Of a stretch of 64,000 nucleotides of DNA, positions 33,451-44,455 are shown piece after piece; the stretch's first letter is position 1; every line of letters begins with the position of its first letter. The position numbers and the translations under genes are program-made. Origin of the DNA: Turritopsis dohrnii (taxonomy: Eukaryota; Cnidaria; Hydrozoa; Anthoathecata; Oceaniidae). A model generated the notes under the pieces. The model saw only the letters and a list, made by a program, of their open reading frames with translations, made no database searches and had not been told where the DNA came from. The DNA lies in contig BQMF02000046.1 of assembly GCA_027922465.2 (NCBI GenBank), forward strand, positions 372,001 through 436,000, written 5' to 3'.

Positions 33451-34776
33451 TCTATATATTAATAGCCGATTCTCCGTCTGTTTGTAAATCACGCAAAATG
33501 GTAGATTGAGTTGTGAGGGAAATTATTTCTTTTTTTTGTGTGCGACGTGAGTTCGAAATAAATACATTACAACCCCAATCGAACCTGACTTTTTTTGACT
33601 GGTGCACCAATAGAGATAACGTTTTGTTTTTATTATTATTGTTAGTTTTATATTCCAAGGACCACCGTTGACTTGGCTTTGAAAACAATAATCAACTAAA
33701 TACAAAGACTGGTAAATACTACTAAATACTACCGACTGGTAGCCTTGTGGTAGAGTGCTCGCTTCCTGTTCGGGTGGTCGCGGGTTCAATCCGCGACCGA
33801 GTCATGCCAGCGACTATAACAGTGTGAATCAATCCTCTCTGCTTAGCATTCAGCAAGAGAGTAGGAATGATGTCTAGGGTGGTTGTCTAGTTGAGCGGTT
33901 CCTGTCATTACAGCTTCCGTAGCCCAAATGGGGGCTTTAAATGCTCTAGGACCTCCTTCGCAGGACCCTCATTGATAACAGTACCTTACGGAACTGAAGA
34001 GGCTATCCTGGGTAAACATTCGTAAAATAAATAAATAAATAAAGAAAGAAACTAACTGATTAAACATTTTGGACAAAAAGCAGCAGTGACAAAACGTGGC
34101 AGCATGTTCGGTTTGGCAGTGTATCCTAACGCTTGCCTGACTGTCTGAGACGGGTGAACTTTTTTTCGAGCAATCAAAATGTTTAAAAACCGATAGGTAA
34201 AAAAAGAGTATCATGAAACAAAATATTTTTTTGCTTTTGTCTTAATAGTTGTCTTAATTTCTTTTAATTATTTCTATTTTAATCTGATCGAACGTTTTTT
34301 ATTCACTTCATTCATTTAGCACGTGCATTTTTTTCTCCATTTTTCTCTTTTTAAGAGAAACCATTTTTTCACCTACTTCTGACAGCACCCATGTCAGAGA
34401 GCGTAAAACAAAAGCTAATAATAAGTTGAAAAGTTTTCTCTCTCTGCGTTTTGAGTGTATTGTTAAACTGATATTTGATTGGTTTAAAATCGTAAATAAA
34501 AATCACGTGAAGTTCACGTTCGGAATGCATTGTGTAAAGCAAGAAAGTCTGCTGACATTTTAAATGCGACCGCGACAATGAGCGGCTGAGTTAAGAATAT
34601 GCAAGATTTGAAACACCAGGAACGTATTTCTCTTCACGTGCAAACGAGCTTTATTAAGCGATAAAGCCAGCAGCAACGGAAGTCTTATCGCTGGTTTTAA
34701 GTGCAATAATTTGGAGCAGGTGGTGATACAACGCAGGCTGAACATGGGCGGCGAGCAACGCCGCCTTGGCGGCTAG
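33451..34776 (+). mobile_element. Short non-autonomous Helitron H7 with a SINE inside
   Basis: 1,326 bp including a 337-bp SINE. It begins directly after the CTAG of H6 and ends CTAG/T at 34776. Hairpin loop is AGCAA instead of AGCGA. Confidence 0.88.
33708..34044 (+). mobile_element. tRNA-derived SINE
   Basis: Comparison with H5 and H6 gives exact limits: AAAG at 33704-33707 is repeated at 34045-34048. The head resembles a tRNA, with an A-box-like GTGGTAGAGTGC near 33746 and a B-box-like GGTTCAATCC at 33783 (one base shorter than the canonical B box). The 3' end is an (AAAT)n tail. It is a retroposed element, not a working tRNA gene. Confidence 0.8.
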
Positions 34777-35080
34777 TTTTAAATGATGCACTGTCACTTC
34801 TATCTTCAAAAGAAGCTATTATACTTCCTCTTATCTCAGTATTATCGAAAACGTTGCTAGTTTCTTTTACTTCAGTGTTAACAATGGATTGAAGTTTCGT
34901 TTGCAAGTATTTTTCTATCAAGTCGATGTCATTCCGTTCTGGCAGATGAGACAGACTAAATTTCATCTTTTGTGATTTCCAGCTCAGGAAAAGATATTCA
35001 TATTTCAATTCCAGCAACGGTTCTTTTTCCATTTGCAAGTTCTCCAAGGAATCATGGAATTGTTGGTACTAATGTATATT
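34777..35080 (-). pseudogene. Unrecognised coding region interrupted by Helitrons
   Basis: About 100 residues, likely helical or coiled-coil (QQFHDSLENLQMEKEP, LSWKSQKMKFSLSHLPERND, LIEKYLQTKLQSIV), open from about 35080 to the Helitron boundary and continuing for some 20 residues beyond the array (31638-31699). I do not recognise the family. It could be the last exon of a gene whose other exons are not visible, or part of a transposon. Confidence 0.4.
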
Positions 35081-35127
35081 AGCTGCTCATTTTATTTCTA
35101 TCAAAATTAGAAAAAAAAGAAAAGCTA

Positions 35128-37395
35128 TCAAATCATACTACATATGACATCCTTAATACTGTCTAAAACTTCTTTCGCAATTTTGTGATCGCCTGCTTTT
35201 TGATTTTTCCATGTTTCCAAAAAAAGTTCAGGAATGATGAAAGTGTCGTAAAACACCATGACTTTGGTGACATTTTCGTGCCAGAATAATGAATCGAAGA
35301 CAAATGTTTCTGTGAAACTTTCCTTTGTTGTGGAAAGAAAGAAATCACACCACTTGCACCCTGTTACTCCCATTTGGCATTGCACCTGGAAGAAATATTG
35401 ATGGTCTCTTTTTAGTTGGATGGTTTCACCAATACATTGTAAACAAGCATCTTTTTCATTTGCATACTCCTTAACTGACAGTCCGCTATATGTCCATGGA
35501 CATTTTATCAACAGTAGCCCAGTTCCATGATAGGCACTTATAACAATACCATCAGGACTAGCCCCAATAAACGGATATTCTGTGCTGATGTGAAAACCAG
35601 TTGCATTTACCTTGAAGTACTTATGTTTCTTTTTCATAACTTTCACATATAACTTCCTTGCATTATCCTCATTCTCGATTCCCCATTTTGCGGCTTTGGA
35701 TGTATATCCGTTATAATAACCACAAATGCTAAAAACTGCTGATTTTACTTTCGTACTTCTAACACTATTTGGCTCAACCTTGTTTGCAATCATTTTGAAT
35801 TTTGATGCTGTGACTCTATATTTCTTCTGTTCAAACCATTCCGTACTTTCACTTTGTAGTATGGTTTCCCTTACAACCAAAGCACATTGTTCATTAGTCA
35901 AAGTTACATTCTGCTTAAGCATTTGCTTCATTTCAGTCAAGGGTATATCCAGTAATTTTAACTCATCCACATGTTGTGCAATTGTCTTTGGAAATACAAC
36001 ATGGTTACTCATTTCTACTTCAACTGTATGGCTTGGATATGGCACATCAACTAGGTTATCACAACTTGGTTCTCTCAGTAACAGTACTACACCACAGTTA
36101 CCATTTGTTGCGGAGGCAAGGATATCACAATCGGTTTGTGAAATGGTCATTGGGTCACGGTCTTCTGTTGCACGAGGTTCGAACTCTGATCTCTCAGAGT
36201 TATTATTTTTCGTGAAAATATTTTCAATTTTCGGCTTCTTTATTTTAATATTGACAATGGTATCAGGTTGATGTAATTTGGACTGTCGTTTAGTAAGAGC
36301 ATGCCACACTTGTGGTTTCAATGTGCAAGTTAAATTTCGACCTTCACGTACTTCTCGTTCTATATACCACAGAAGACATCCAACATGCTTACAAACGTAA
36401 CTGACACTAAAATAAATCAATTACACCTAATATATACTTGGAAATTTGACGTTAAATATACTTTTTTGTACTTTGCTACAGCAGATAATGCACCAAGTTA
36501 TTCTACTAAATGCTACTGGTTAGTAAAACAACTTGAAAGTCAAATGCTTACCCTGCAACACAAGAACAGTCTGCACTAATTATTTTAGCAGTGTCTTTGT
36601 GAAGGCATACCCAGACATTGTAGTATTCGTTACTCAACTTTTGCTCTGGTAAACACACTCCACGTACAAAGCAATAACGTATATTTGTACTGATATGATG
36701 TGACATAACATTGTCTAAATGCTTAGAAAGCAATAAACTCTGACCACCTTTGTAAGTTTTCCAGCCTCATTTTTCCCAAGATAATCTTCCACATCACCAC
36801 AAGTTGTACTGGGTAAATATGCTGGTGCTTAAATCCACCCATTCAATAATTTGCCAGGATTCGGTAAAACAACAACTCCATCTTCCAGCTTCAATTTTAA
36901 TTCCTTGTCTTTCTTAATTTCTAACTGCTCTTCTTGAGAGTCTTGGAATGTTATGGAAAGGTCAAGGTTGTACGCAGAAAAAGCATTTAGGACTAGTTGA
37001 TCTTTTCGACCTGTTCGGTTAATACCTCTGTCTTGCAGAAAATCCTGTAGTTGAACAACGTTCCATTTGGAAAAATCTGCATCTGTCATACCAGGATATA
37101 TCGGTCGGTACTTCTCCCCTATCAATGCATGATTTCTTCGTTGTTCTTCGTTTTCCTTCGTGGAAGATTGAGTACTGAAGTCCACATTGAGTTGTAATGA
37201 CTTCCAGAACACTATGACTTTTGTTAAAAGTGCTTCTCTTTTCATACTAGAAGTTCCTTTATTTTGATTTACGAGTTTTAAAAACATTCTCAAATCCGTC
37301 ACACTCCAGCTCAAAAATACGTCAGTTTTGCTGTCTTCTTTTAAGCCTTTGTGTGCAAACCTCTCCACAAGCTCCATAAGTGAACTTTGAGACAT
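35128..37395 (-). pseudogene. SAP-SWIM-YqaJ nuclease-like gene, decayed
   Basis: From ATG 37395: an N-terminal region with a SAP-like DNA-binding motif (WNVVQLQDFLQDRGINRTG). Then a TAA at 36829-36831 and a one-base frameshift near 36760. Next a SWIM zinc finger split by a 145-base GT-AG intron (36551-36407): DCSCVAG on one side, VSYVCKHVGCLLWYIE on the other. The last exon (36406-35128) holds a YqaJ-type exonuclease domain: TEWFEQKKYRVTASKF, IGASPDGIV, YFFQVQCQM. The acidic residue expected in the (E)xK motif is Leu (GLLLIKCPW, codon 35509-35511), so the nuclease site looks dead. AATAAA follows at 35091-35096. Such genes are multicopy and probably transposon-borne in cnidarians and other invertebrates. 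Confidence 0.75.
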
Positions 37396-37754
37396 AGTAA
37401 TGTAGTCTTGAAAAACACTGTTGTAAATAATAAATATGAAAATTTGATATCAAAGTTTAACAATCAGTTGTAGTAATATATAATGTGTTGGCGCTACGTT
37501 TATAAAAATAATAGCGAAGCATATCACCAAAACAATCCTACAATGCATTGCGCACGAAAGATTCTCGGCTAATCACAATATCGTCTATATTTCCACATGG
37601 CTTGCTTTCTAAATCAAATTCCTTAATTACGTCAGGGCGCGCAGTGCCCGCAATGTAATTACGATTTTAATTACGATTTTACTAGGAAAATACTCCCAAC
37701 CCAACCTCATCAGACTGGAACCCAGTCCCTTTATCCTCTTTTTAAAGCACAAAG

Positions 37755-38880
37755 TTATTTCCGTTCTAAAACGCACTTGTGGAAAGACTGTTCTGGAGTT
37801 ACAACTTCCTTATTATAGAATTTTTGCCAAGTGGATTCATTCGACCACGAACCCATTTTTAGAATGGCCTCAGTAGATGTTCCTGCGAGCATTGCCACCA
37901 CTGAAGCCGCAGATCTTGACGAGTGCCCTTTAAAAACATCATTATTAAAACCTACAAGTCCAATCACATCTTTGATCCACCTAGATACTGTAGAACTTGA
38001 GACCTCTTTATGTGGTCTCTCCAGTCCTTACTTAAATCCAAGTACTGCTTAAGTCTAGACACTACACATAAATCTTTATCTTTATCAAACTCAAAGTATG
38101 AGACTGAAGGAGGAGATTTTCCCTTTCTCCAGTTTTTATGTAACCTATTGAACGTAAACTGCACGCTGCTACCTAGGGAAGCCATATATCTAATGTCTAA
38201 GCAATGTATCCCAGAGGCTCGAGAAGCAGAAGTCAGTGCTAAAAGCATTACCAATTTATAAGTCAAATCTTTAGCTGACAGTACAGAAGCATCACCCCAG
38301 TTACTTTTAATATATTTAAGGACCACTTGCACATCCCATGTGAAAGCATATCTTGGTTGAGGTGGTGCTACATTGAAAACCCCTTTTAATAATGCGCAAA
38401 CCTGAGGGTGTTTGCCTACACTAAAACTATCTATGGGGTGGTGGTATGCAGAAATAGCAGACCTATGGTTGTTGATTGTCCTGTACTTGTAGCCCTGTTC
38501 AAACAGTTGTCGTAAATAATCCAAAACAATATTTACAGGGCATCGAAATGGATCACTCTGCTTTTAAACACACCAGCTACTCCACCTATTCCAGGACGAG
38601 TTGTAATTAGCATTTGAACTCTTTCTTCTTGCACTAGTGATAAGCATGGCAGCTGTTGATGATAATCCTGAATCAATGAGTCCTTTCCTGAAATCTTCCA
38701 AACCGCCAAGTTTAGAGTGTTGTTTTGAACCAATGGATGACTGTCCCCCATTGGGTTCACTAGCAACTTTGAAAACCTTGGTAAAATTACAGGATTTGCT
38801 ATGCACATCTGAAGAAGATCTGGGTACCAGACTTGTGTTTGCCAAACTGGTGCTACAAGGATTACTGTGCAAACCTGCTC
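37755..38880 (-). pseudogene. DIRS tyrosine recombinase
   Basis: Integrates the circular DNA intermediate. N-terminal SAM-like part: SGLSSTAAMLI, NYNSSWNRWSSWC, then DYLRQLFEQGYKYRTINNHR. Catalytic part: Arg in LTSASRASGIHCLD, His-x-x-Arg in FKGHSSRSAA, Trp in MGSWSNESTW and the Tyr nucleophile in WQKFYNK. All catalytic positions are present but spread over three frames; near 37990-38010 about 20 residues before EVSSSTVSRWIKD are deleted with a frame change. Not functional as it stands. Confidence 0.8.
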
Positions 38881-38894
38881 TTGGAAAACTTTCC

Positions 38895-40498
38895 TTAAAC
38901 TCTGGGGATCAAAACGAATGGAGGAAATGCATACAGAGTCGCTGGGGTTATTTTTGACCACTGGTACTGCAGAGAGTCTGCTCCCAGACTTAGAGGATCT
39001 GGTTTCCATGAGAAGAATCTTGGAAGCTGATGAGACAGTCTTGATGCAAAGAGGTCAATTTGGGCCCTTCCTAGTATGTTGCATACTTTTTGAAAGATTA
39101 GGAGACACAACTTCCATTCTGAAGAATCCCTGGTATTGTGAGACTCCCAATCGGCTTTCCAATTTAGCTTACTTGGAAGATATTCGGCTGTAATCATGAT
39201 CCCTTGTGATATGAAAATCTGCCAAATTTCCTTCGTAATCTTGATCATAAGAGGGTTCCCTGTTCCCCCCATTTTGAGGAGATAAGACAAAGCTGTTTTG
39301 TTGTCTATTTGAAAGTGGATGGATTTCAGATTTATGGTCTTTGTAAATACTTGTACTGCAAATTTTACTGCTAGTAACTCCAAGACATTTATATGATATG
39401 TTTGTTGCTGTTTTGACCATAATCCTCCTGTCCTTACTCCCCGACAAACTGCTCCCCAACCCAGTCGAGAAGCATCGGTCTGAATAAGAACTTCCCCTTG
39501 TTGTAAGGAGATATTTCTCCCATTGTGGAGGTGCAAGTTTTCCACCCAACATCTCAATTCCTCTTTTGACAGGTAATCTAGGGGGACTATGTGCTGGTAT
39601 GACCCATGGCTCTTTAGTGCTTGAATCTGAAGTTGTTGAAAATTCCTGCATTGAAGTTGTCTAGGTAACAGTGCTTGAATTGTGGAAGACAGTAACCCGA
39701 TTAACCTTGTCAAATCCAACACAGAGGTTCTCTCCTTGTCCAGCATCACCTGGCATTGCTTCATAACCTTTTGGACTTTCTTCTGAGGGAGGAAAATTTT
39801 CATTTCCTGAGAATTTATTGTGAAGCCTAAGAACTCGATTGTCTGGGTTGGTGAGAGGATTGACTTTTTCAAATTTATGAGAAAACTTAAATGATGCAAA
39901 CCTTCCATTTTGAAGTGCTCGTAAGGTACATAAAAATTCAGATCCTTCAAGTTGATAACTGGTCTTTGACCCCCATCCCCTTTGGGCACTAGGAAGACAT
40001 TGCTTAGAATTCTCCTTTTACATGTTTTGCTGGGGCTATGGCTCCTTTTCTCAACATTTCCTTTACCTCTCTGTCTACCAAGCAGATCTGCTGCTCGTTC
40101 AGGTGAGGAGCATACGGTAGAACCTTTTGAATAGGATTTTGAAGTAAGGGAACTTGATACCCCTCTACAATAGATAAAATTTGATGATCCTGGGTTACTT
40201 TTCTCCAGGCTTTTGAGAAGTATTTTAGTCTACCTGCTGGGAGCACATCTGGAATTTCCAGACCGGTAAATAAACTTTTTAATGCTGGGTGAACTTGTTG
40301 CAGATCTTTTTTTGGTATCAGTGGCAAGGCATAGGAATTGCTGAGAAGTAGGTCCCCTTGATATGGAAGACTTACTGTAGTGAAATCTCTGACTTTGATG
40401 TCCTTGCTGATAACTTCCTTTCTGTTGTTGCTGCCAACTTGGTCTGCCATGATGGTCATTGTTTTGGCGGGAGAAAACAAACTTCTTCCCCGCAGCAC
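38895..40498 (-). pseudogene. DIRS reverse transcriptase-RNase H, catalytic core deleted
   Basis: Starts with the upstream pol part (ALKSLFTGLEIPDVLPAGR, VDREVKEMLRKGAI), then after a stop GDGGQRPVINLKDLNFYVPY. HFKMEGLH is followed directly by FLINLKKSILSPTQTIEFLG, which skips about 110 residues that include the polymerase active-site motif (YxDD). RNase H is complete by motif: LIQTDASRLGWGAV, NVLELLAVKFAV, FQIDNKTALSYLL. The deletion makes the element non-autonomous. Confidence 0.8.
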
Positions 40499-40507
40499 TC
40501 CTCCCTT

Positions 40508-40543
<36 letters not shown>

Positions 40544-41116
40544 GAAAAGGGCTTTTGTTTCTTTTTCAATTGATTCGAAAACACTGCCAAAGTCTGTTTT
40601 TTAGATTTAGTCGTATCAATCAAATGTTCCCTCAGCTTCTTTCCAAATAAGCTGGTGTCATGTTTCTGAAGTAATGTTGTTTTACTGCGGAGCATGATGA
40701 AGATGAGGACGATACTTGTTTTCGACTTCTCTTCTTTGCTCGATTCCTTCTGGAATGAGATGAGTTTCTATGTTTCCTTTTGGTTGGAGACCTCCCCCGA
40801 ACACGGCTGGGAGGTTCCAAGACAGACAAGTCTGTGCCTTTATGGCCGACGGACGGTATTTCAACCTCTACCCCTCTATGGCTGGTAGATCATTTTTGAG
40901 GAACTGTTCGAGAAGCTTCTTCGTCCTCTTTATCATTCGAAGAAATGTCCTTCTGGAGATGACTCTCACCGTACAAGTTATTATCCATTGAATTTTTTTC
41001 TCTGTTCTGTCAACTAATGCCAATAATATCTTTGGATTAAACCAAAGATTAAACCACGCGACCACAAGAGCTCCTTCTTCGTTCACGAGAAAGATTAGAA
41101 GAGGATAAAGGGACAA
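40499..41116 (-). pseudogene. DIRS gag-like region with poly-G interruption
   Basis: Low-complexity basic segments (RNRAKKRSRKQVSSSSSS) and FGKKLREHLIDTTKSKKQ lie in several frames. A 32-base G-run at 40510-40541 reads as polyproline on the minus strand. Assignment as gag rests on position only. Confidence 0.45.
40510..40541. repeat. Poly-G tract, 32 bases
   Basis: Uninterrupted G-run within the DIRS gag-like region; see the finding on homopolymers. Confidence 0.9.
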
Positions 41117-41150
41117 GGTTCCAGTCTGATGAGGCTGGGTTGGGAGTACT

Positions 41151-41399
41151 CAGTATTAGATCGACTGAGATTTTACGAAATAAAATCAAAAGTTTGAATT
41201 CTTCGCCTGTGTTTACATTTCATCGACTATATACACAATAATAGGCCAACAATCAACCCGCCGAATGCTAGTACATTAAAACTTGTAGACGACTGTACAT
41301 AGTAATAGTGTACGAACGTGTTAGTACATTTCTTATACATGCGTGAATTACCGCTGTTCATCTATCACAAGCTCTATATATCTTCGTTGATTAACTTTA
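41151..41399. other. No gene seen
   Basis: AT-rich sequence between the DIRS terminal repeat and the HINE-like fragment. Confidence 0.5.
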
Positions 41400-41712
41400 A
41401 TATTATAAACAAACTTTTTTTTTCTACATAAGCTCTTATGAAAAAATTCTTATAAAAAAAAACATACGTTACACAACTCACGCATGTATAATTCTTTTGT
41501 CTTTTGATAAATTGATTTGCTGGTGTTTTATGATTAGACCCTATTAACACTAATCATTTTCATCAAATTTATCTTTTATGCCTGTTGTCCACCATTGACT
41601 GAGATATCTCAGAAAACACTGCTAAAGAATTTTTAGAACTTAAAGTAACATTTCGAAAGTGTTCGTTTGACAAGTAAATTTGCTGCTACCGTTTTGTGCC
41701 AACTGGCTCTTG
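41400..41712 (+). mobile_element. HINE-like element, 3' part
   Basis: Matches 52250-52523. It ends GCTGCTACCGTTTTGTG, then a small hairpin (CCA-AC-TGG) and CTCTTG, followed by TT. No 5' terminus (ACGGTAGCAGC) was found upstream, so the copy is 5'-truncated or diverged. Confidence 0.6.
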
Positions 41713-44455
41713 TTTGAAATAAAACAAGATTCGCAAAAATGCGACTATATATTTCCCCAAAGTTGCGAAAATTTTATCAATTATTGTGTGTACATTGATA
41801 AGCATAAGAAAAATGTATAATTACAATGGTATAACTAACATCAATCTAATACTCAGATAAAAATGTTGTTCATACTAATTCACTTACTTTGAATAGAACT
41901 TAGATTTTACTTTGAACTTATTATAAAAGGAACATGGCTCATGGTGAAATGATAAGGTTTCTCTTATAAATAGCTGAGAAGTTACTATGGACATAGCTAA
42001 AAATGTATAAAACCTAAATGTGATCAATTTTTCCCCAATGTTATTATTTTTTTATTATTAAAAACATATTTACACAGGTTGACTTCGTCAGAAAAATAAG
42101 ATTCTGCTATAAATGAAGGACCTGCAACATAAGATAACTATATAAAACATACTGGCTGGCAAGAATAAATCAGAAAATAATTGAGTCTGATAAAGAGATT
42201 GAAGACGAAATTAAGGCCACAAGGCAATTTGCAAATTAGACATAAGCAATTGAACTCAGTCAAAACTTAAAATTTGAGATAAACTCTTTAAAGTTTACAA
42301 AAGAAATTTTTTTCCTGCTGTCTTGTGGAATTTTGTTAAAAACTTAATGCCCCTTGGATGGTAAAGGATTTCCTACCAGCTTCATTACGACAACTTGGGA
42401 TGATCAATCGATTTCCATTTCCCCTCATGTAAATCTCGTTATTGAATTGCTGGTAAAGAAATTTCATCATTATAAGCATATGATCGTTATTATTCCGGAA
42501 GCTTGCCAAGTTTCTTATCCTCTATACCAAAAATCACTGGAAACAATGTATTTCAACAGAACACTTGCCTTTGTAACTTGAATAAGACATACATAAAATC
42601 TTACATTATATAATCAAATTGGTATACAGGTGTACAAAAGAAGAAAAGTAAATTGTCAATTAAAAATACTGGGGAAGACATATATAACAAATAACTATCA
42701 AAAGCAATCAAAATCTATAATACTAAAAAATATTATGTGTAGCATTTCATGTTACGAAAAAGAAGAGTCATTTTCAAAAATGAGATGGGCTTTAAGTGAC
42801 AAAACATCAAATTCAAGTATTCAGAATAAACATCTTTGATTCAAAAAAATAGCTGAAAGTAGAAGTTTGTGTTCTAGATTGATTTAATTTACAAACTGTT
42901 ATGTTGGATTGTGTTTTGGTTTATGCTCTTCGTTCGTAGTAAGGAAAACTGACTGTATATATATATTATATTTATATATTAGTTTTTACTAAATAAAACA
43001 TCATTATACAGTATCAAAACAGTACACGTGATCATGGAATTAATCCATAGTAAATTATGTTTCTGTTATTAGATTAAACGACTTTCCAGGGAAGCACACT
43101 CAATCAGGCCAGCTTCTCAATCCTCTGTTGTGTAAACATATTATACGTAATTGGTTTTCTGAACTTCTTATTGCATATAAAACATCAAGTTTGTACTTGC
43201 AGTTTTTGTAATGTACTCTCTGAGTTAACATAACTGGTTGAACTAATTGTTCTCCATATAAAAAGGATTTCCTGTTGGTTGTACATCAATCATCATTATG
43301 TGCTTTCTGATCAGCAACTGATCAGTTCAGTTGGGCTGCATTTATATCAGGATGTAAAATAAAAATAAATCTTCAGCCTGGGTTTTAAAAATGTATTTTC
43401 GCCTTTGCACTGAAATCACAGCTTCAATGCTTTACTGTTCCAAGCATTTAATAAGCAGTCATCATTATGGTCAACAAAAGCAAAACATCCATGACATTGG
43501 TATCATTTTTTTCAGTTTTTTACACGTTCATTCAAAAGTTTTTACAAAATCTTTTAGGACATCACTGAACTAAAACGATTTATTTCCATCATCCAACGTT
43601 TTATCTATTGAATCATTTTGAAAGCTAAGAAAGCAAAAATCTTCCACTACCACACTGTACACTGACTGAACAAAATGGCGTACCGTTCACTCAATACTAG
43701 CCCATGTTCTTATCTATCTTGCCTAGGCCAAAATTCAATACTGAACCGCGGCTATAAAAGTGAACGGAGAAAGGAGAAGGAAACTGCCGGTTTTAACATA
43801 TATTTCGCCCTATGGAGAAATATATAATGAGCATGTTTCATGCATTTAATGATATTGATACTACATATATTTCTGCTGTGATATTGAAAGTTTTTCCACA
43901 TCGCAGTTTTGTTTATTATCAAACCTTCATCACCTTTTTCAAGAATTTTCCTAGAGTCAGCTAAACACCAATATTTCCTCTATAAGGAATGTCCTCATGA
44001 TAATATTTCGATTGAAATAGTAGATAAAGACAAGAAAAGAAGTCTTAAAATTCATCTTCGAAGCTTTTACGAGCTCTGTGTGCATATTTAACGGACTGGC
44101 TAATAAAAATTTTAAACATTGAATTGGGAAGTTTGCAACATAAAACGGCTAAAATAAGTTCTAAAAGTATTTCAAAAGTAAAAAAAAAGTTAATGTTTTT
44201 ATGAATTAATATTGAAAGTGGCCTTTTTTGTATTACATTTAGCATAGAGTTTTAGGTCTGTCATTAACTATTCTGAATAAACAAACTATCCGAAATCCGA
44301 ACGGACTTTCCGAAAATGGCAAAAAAAACTGTGACACAGATAGAGAAGACAGATAGATAGATAGAATGTGTACGCATACGCGGGCGGAAATTTAAAAATA
44401 TGGTAACCATTGAAAAACAATTTGTAAGCTAAACATTTGATAAGGTTAAACATAT
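41713..44455. other. No gene seen
   Basis: AT-rich sequence. A (GATA)n microsatellite is near 44347-44364. No supported coding or RNA feature. Confidence 0.5.

Larger units (their letters stand above)
37691..41150 (-). mobile_element. DIRS-like retrotransposon, internally deleted
   Basis: Inverted terminal repeats of about 50 bp start TACTCCCAACCCAACCTCAT (37691) and end in the mirrored GAGGCTGGGTTGGGAGTA (41149). Minus-strand order is a gag-like region, RT-RNase H, tyrosine recombinase, as in DIRS elements. All three are broken. Confidence 0.85.

Noticed and set aside
31750..33789. Several repeated 70-130-residue minus-strand frames
   Set aside because: They are identical because they lie in copies of the same non-coding Helitron body; no domain, and boundaries vary with the copy.
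33724..33795. Functional tRNA gene
   Set aside because: Shortened B box, poor cloverleaf, and it is exactly bounded as a SINE inside a Helitron unit.
25389..34776. CRISPR-like or satellite array from the repeated TCTATATATTAATAGCC blocks
   Set aside because: Units are 0.5-1.3 kb with Helitron ends (A|TC...hairpin-CTAG|T), not short repeats with spacers.
35726..36271. 181-residue plus-strand frame
   Set aside because: It is the antisense shadow of the YqaJ-domain exon, with no signal or motif of its own.
40358..40604. Plus-strand glycine-rich protein
   Set aside because: The glycine run is only the 32-base G homopolymer read in frame.
44347..44364. GATA microsatellite as a regulatory element
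   Set aside because: Only about four units long; ordinary simple repeat.
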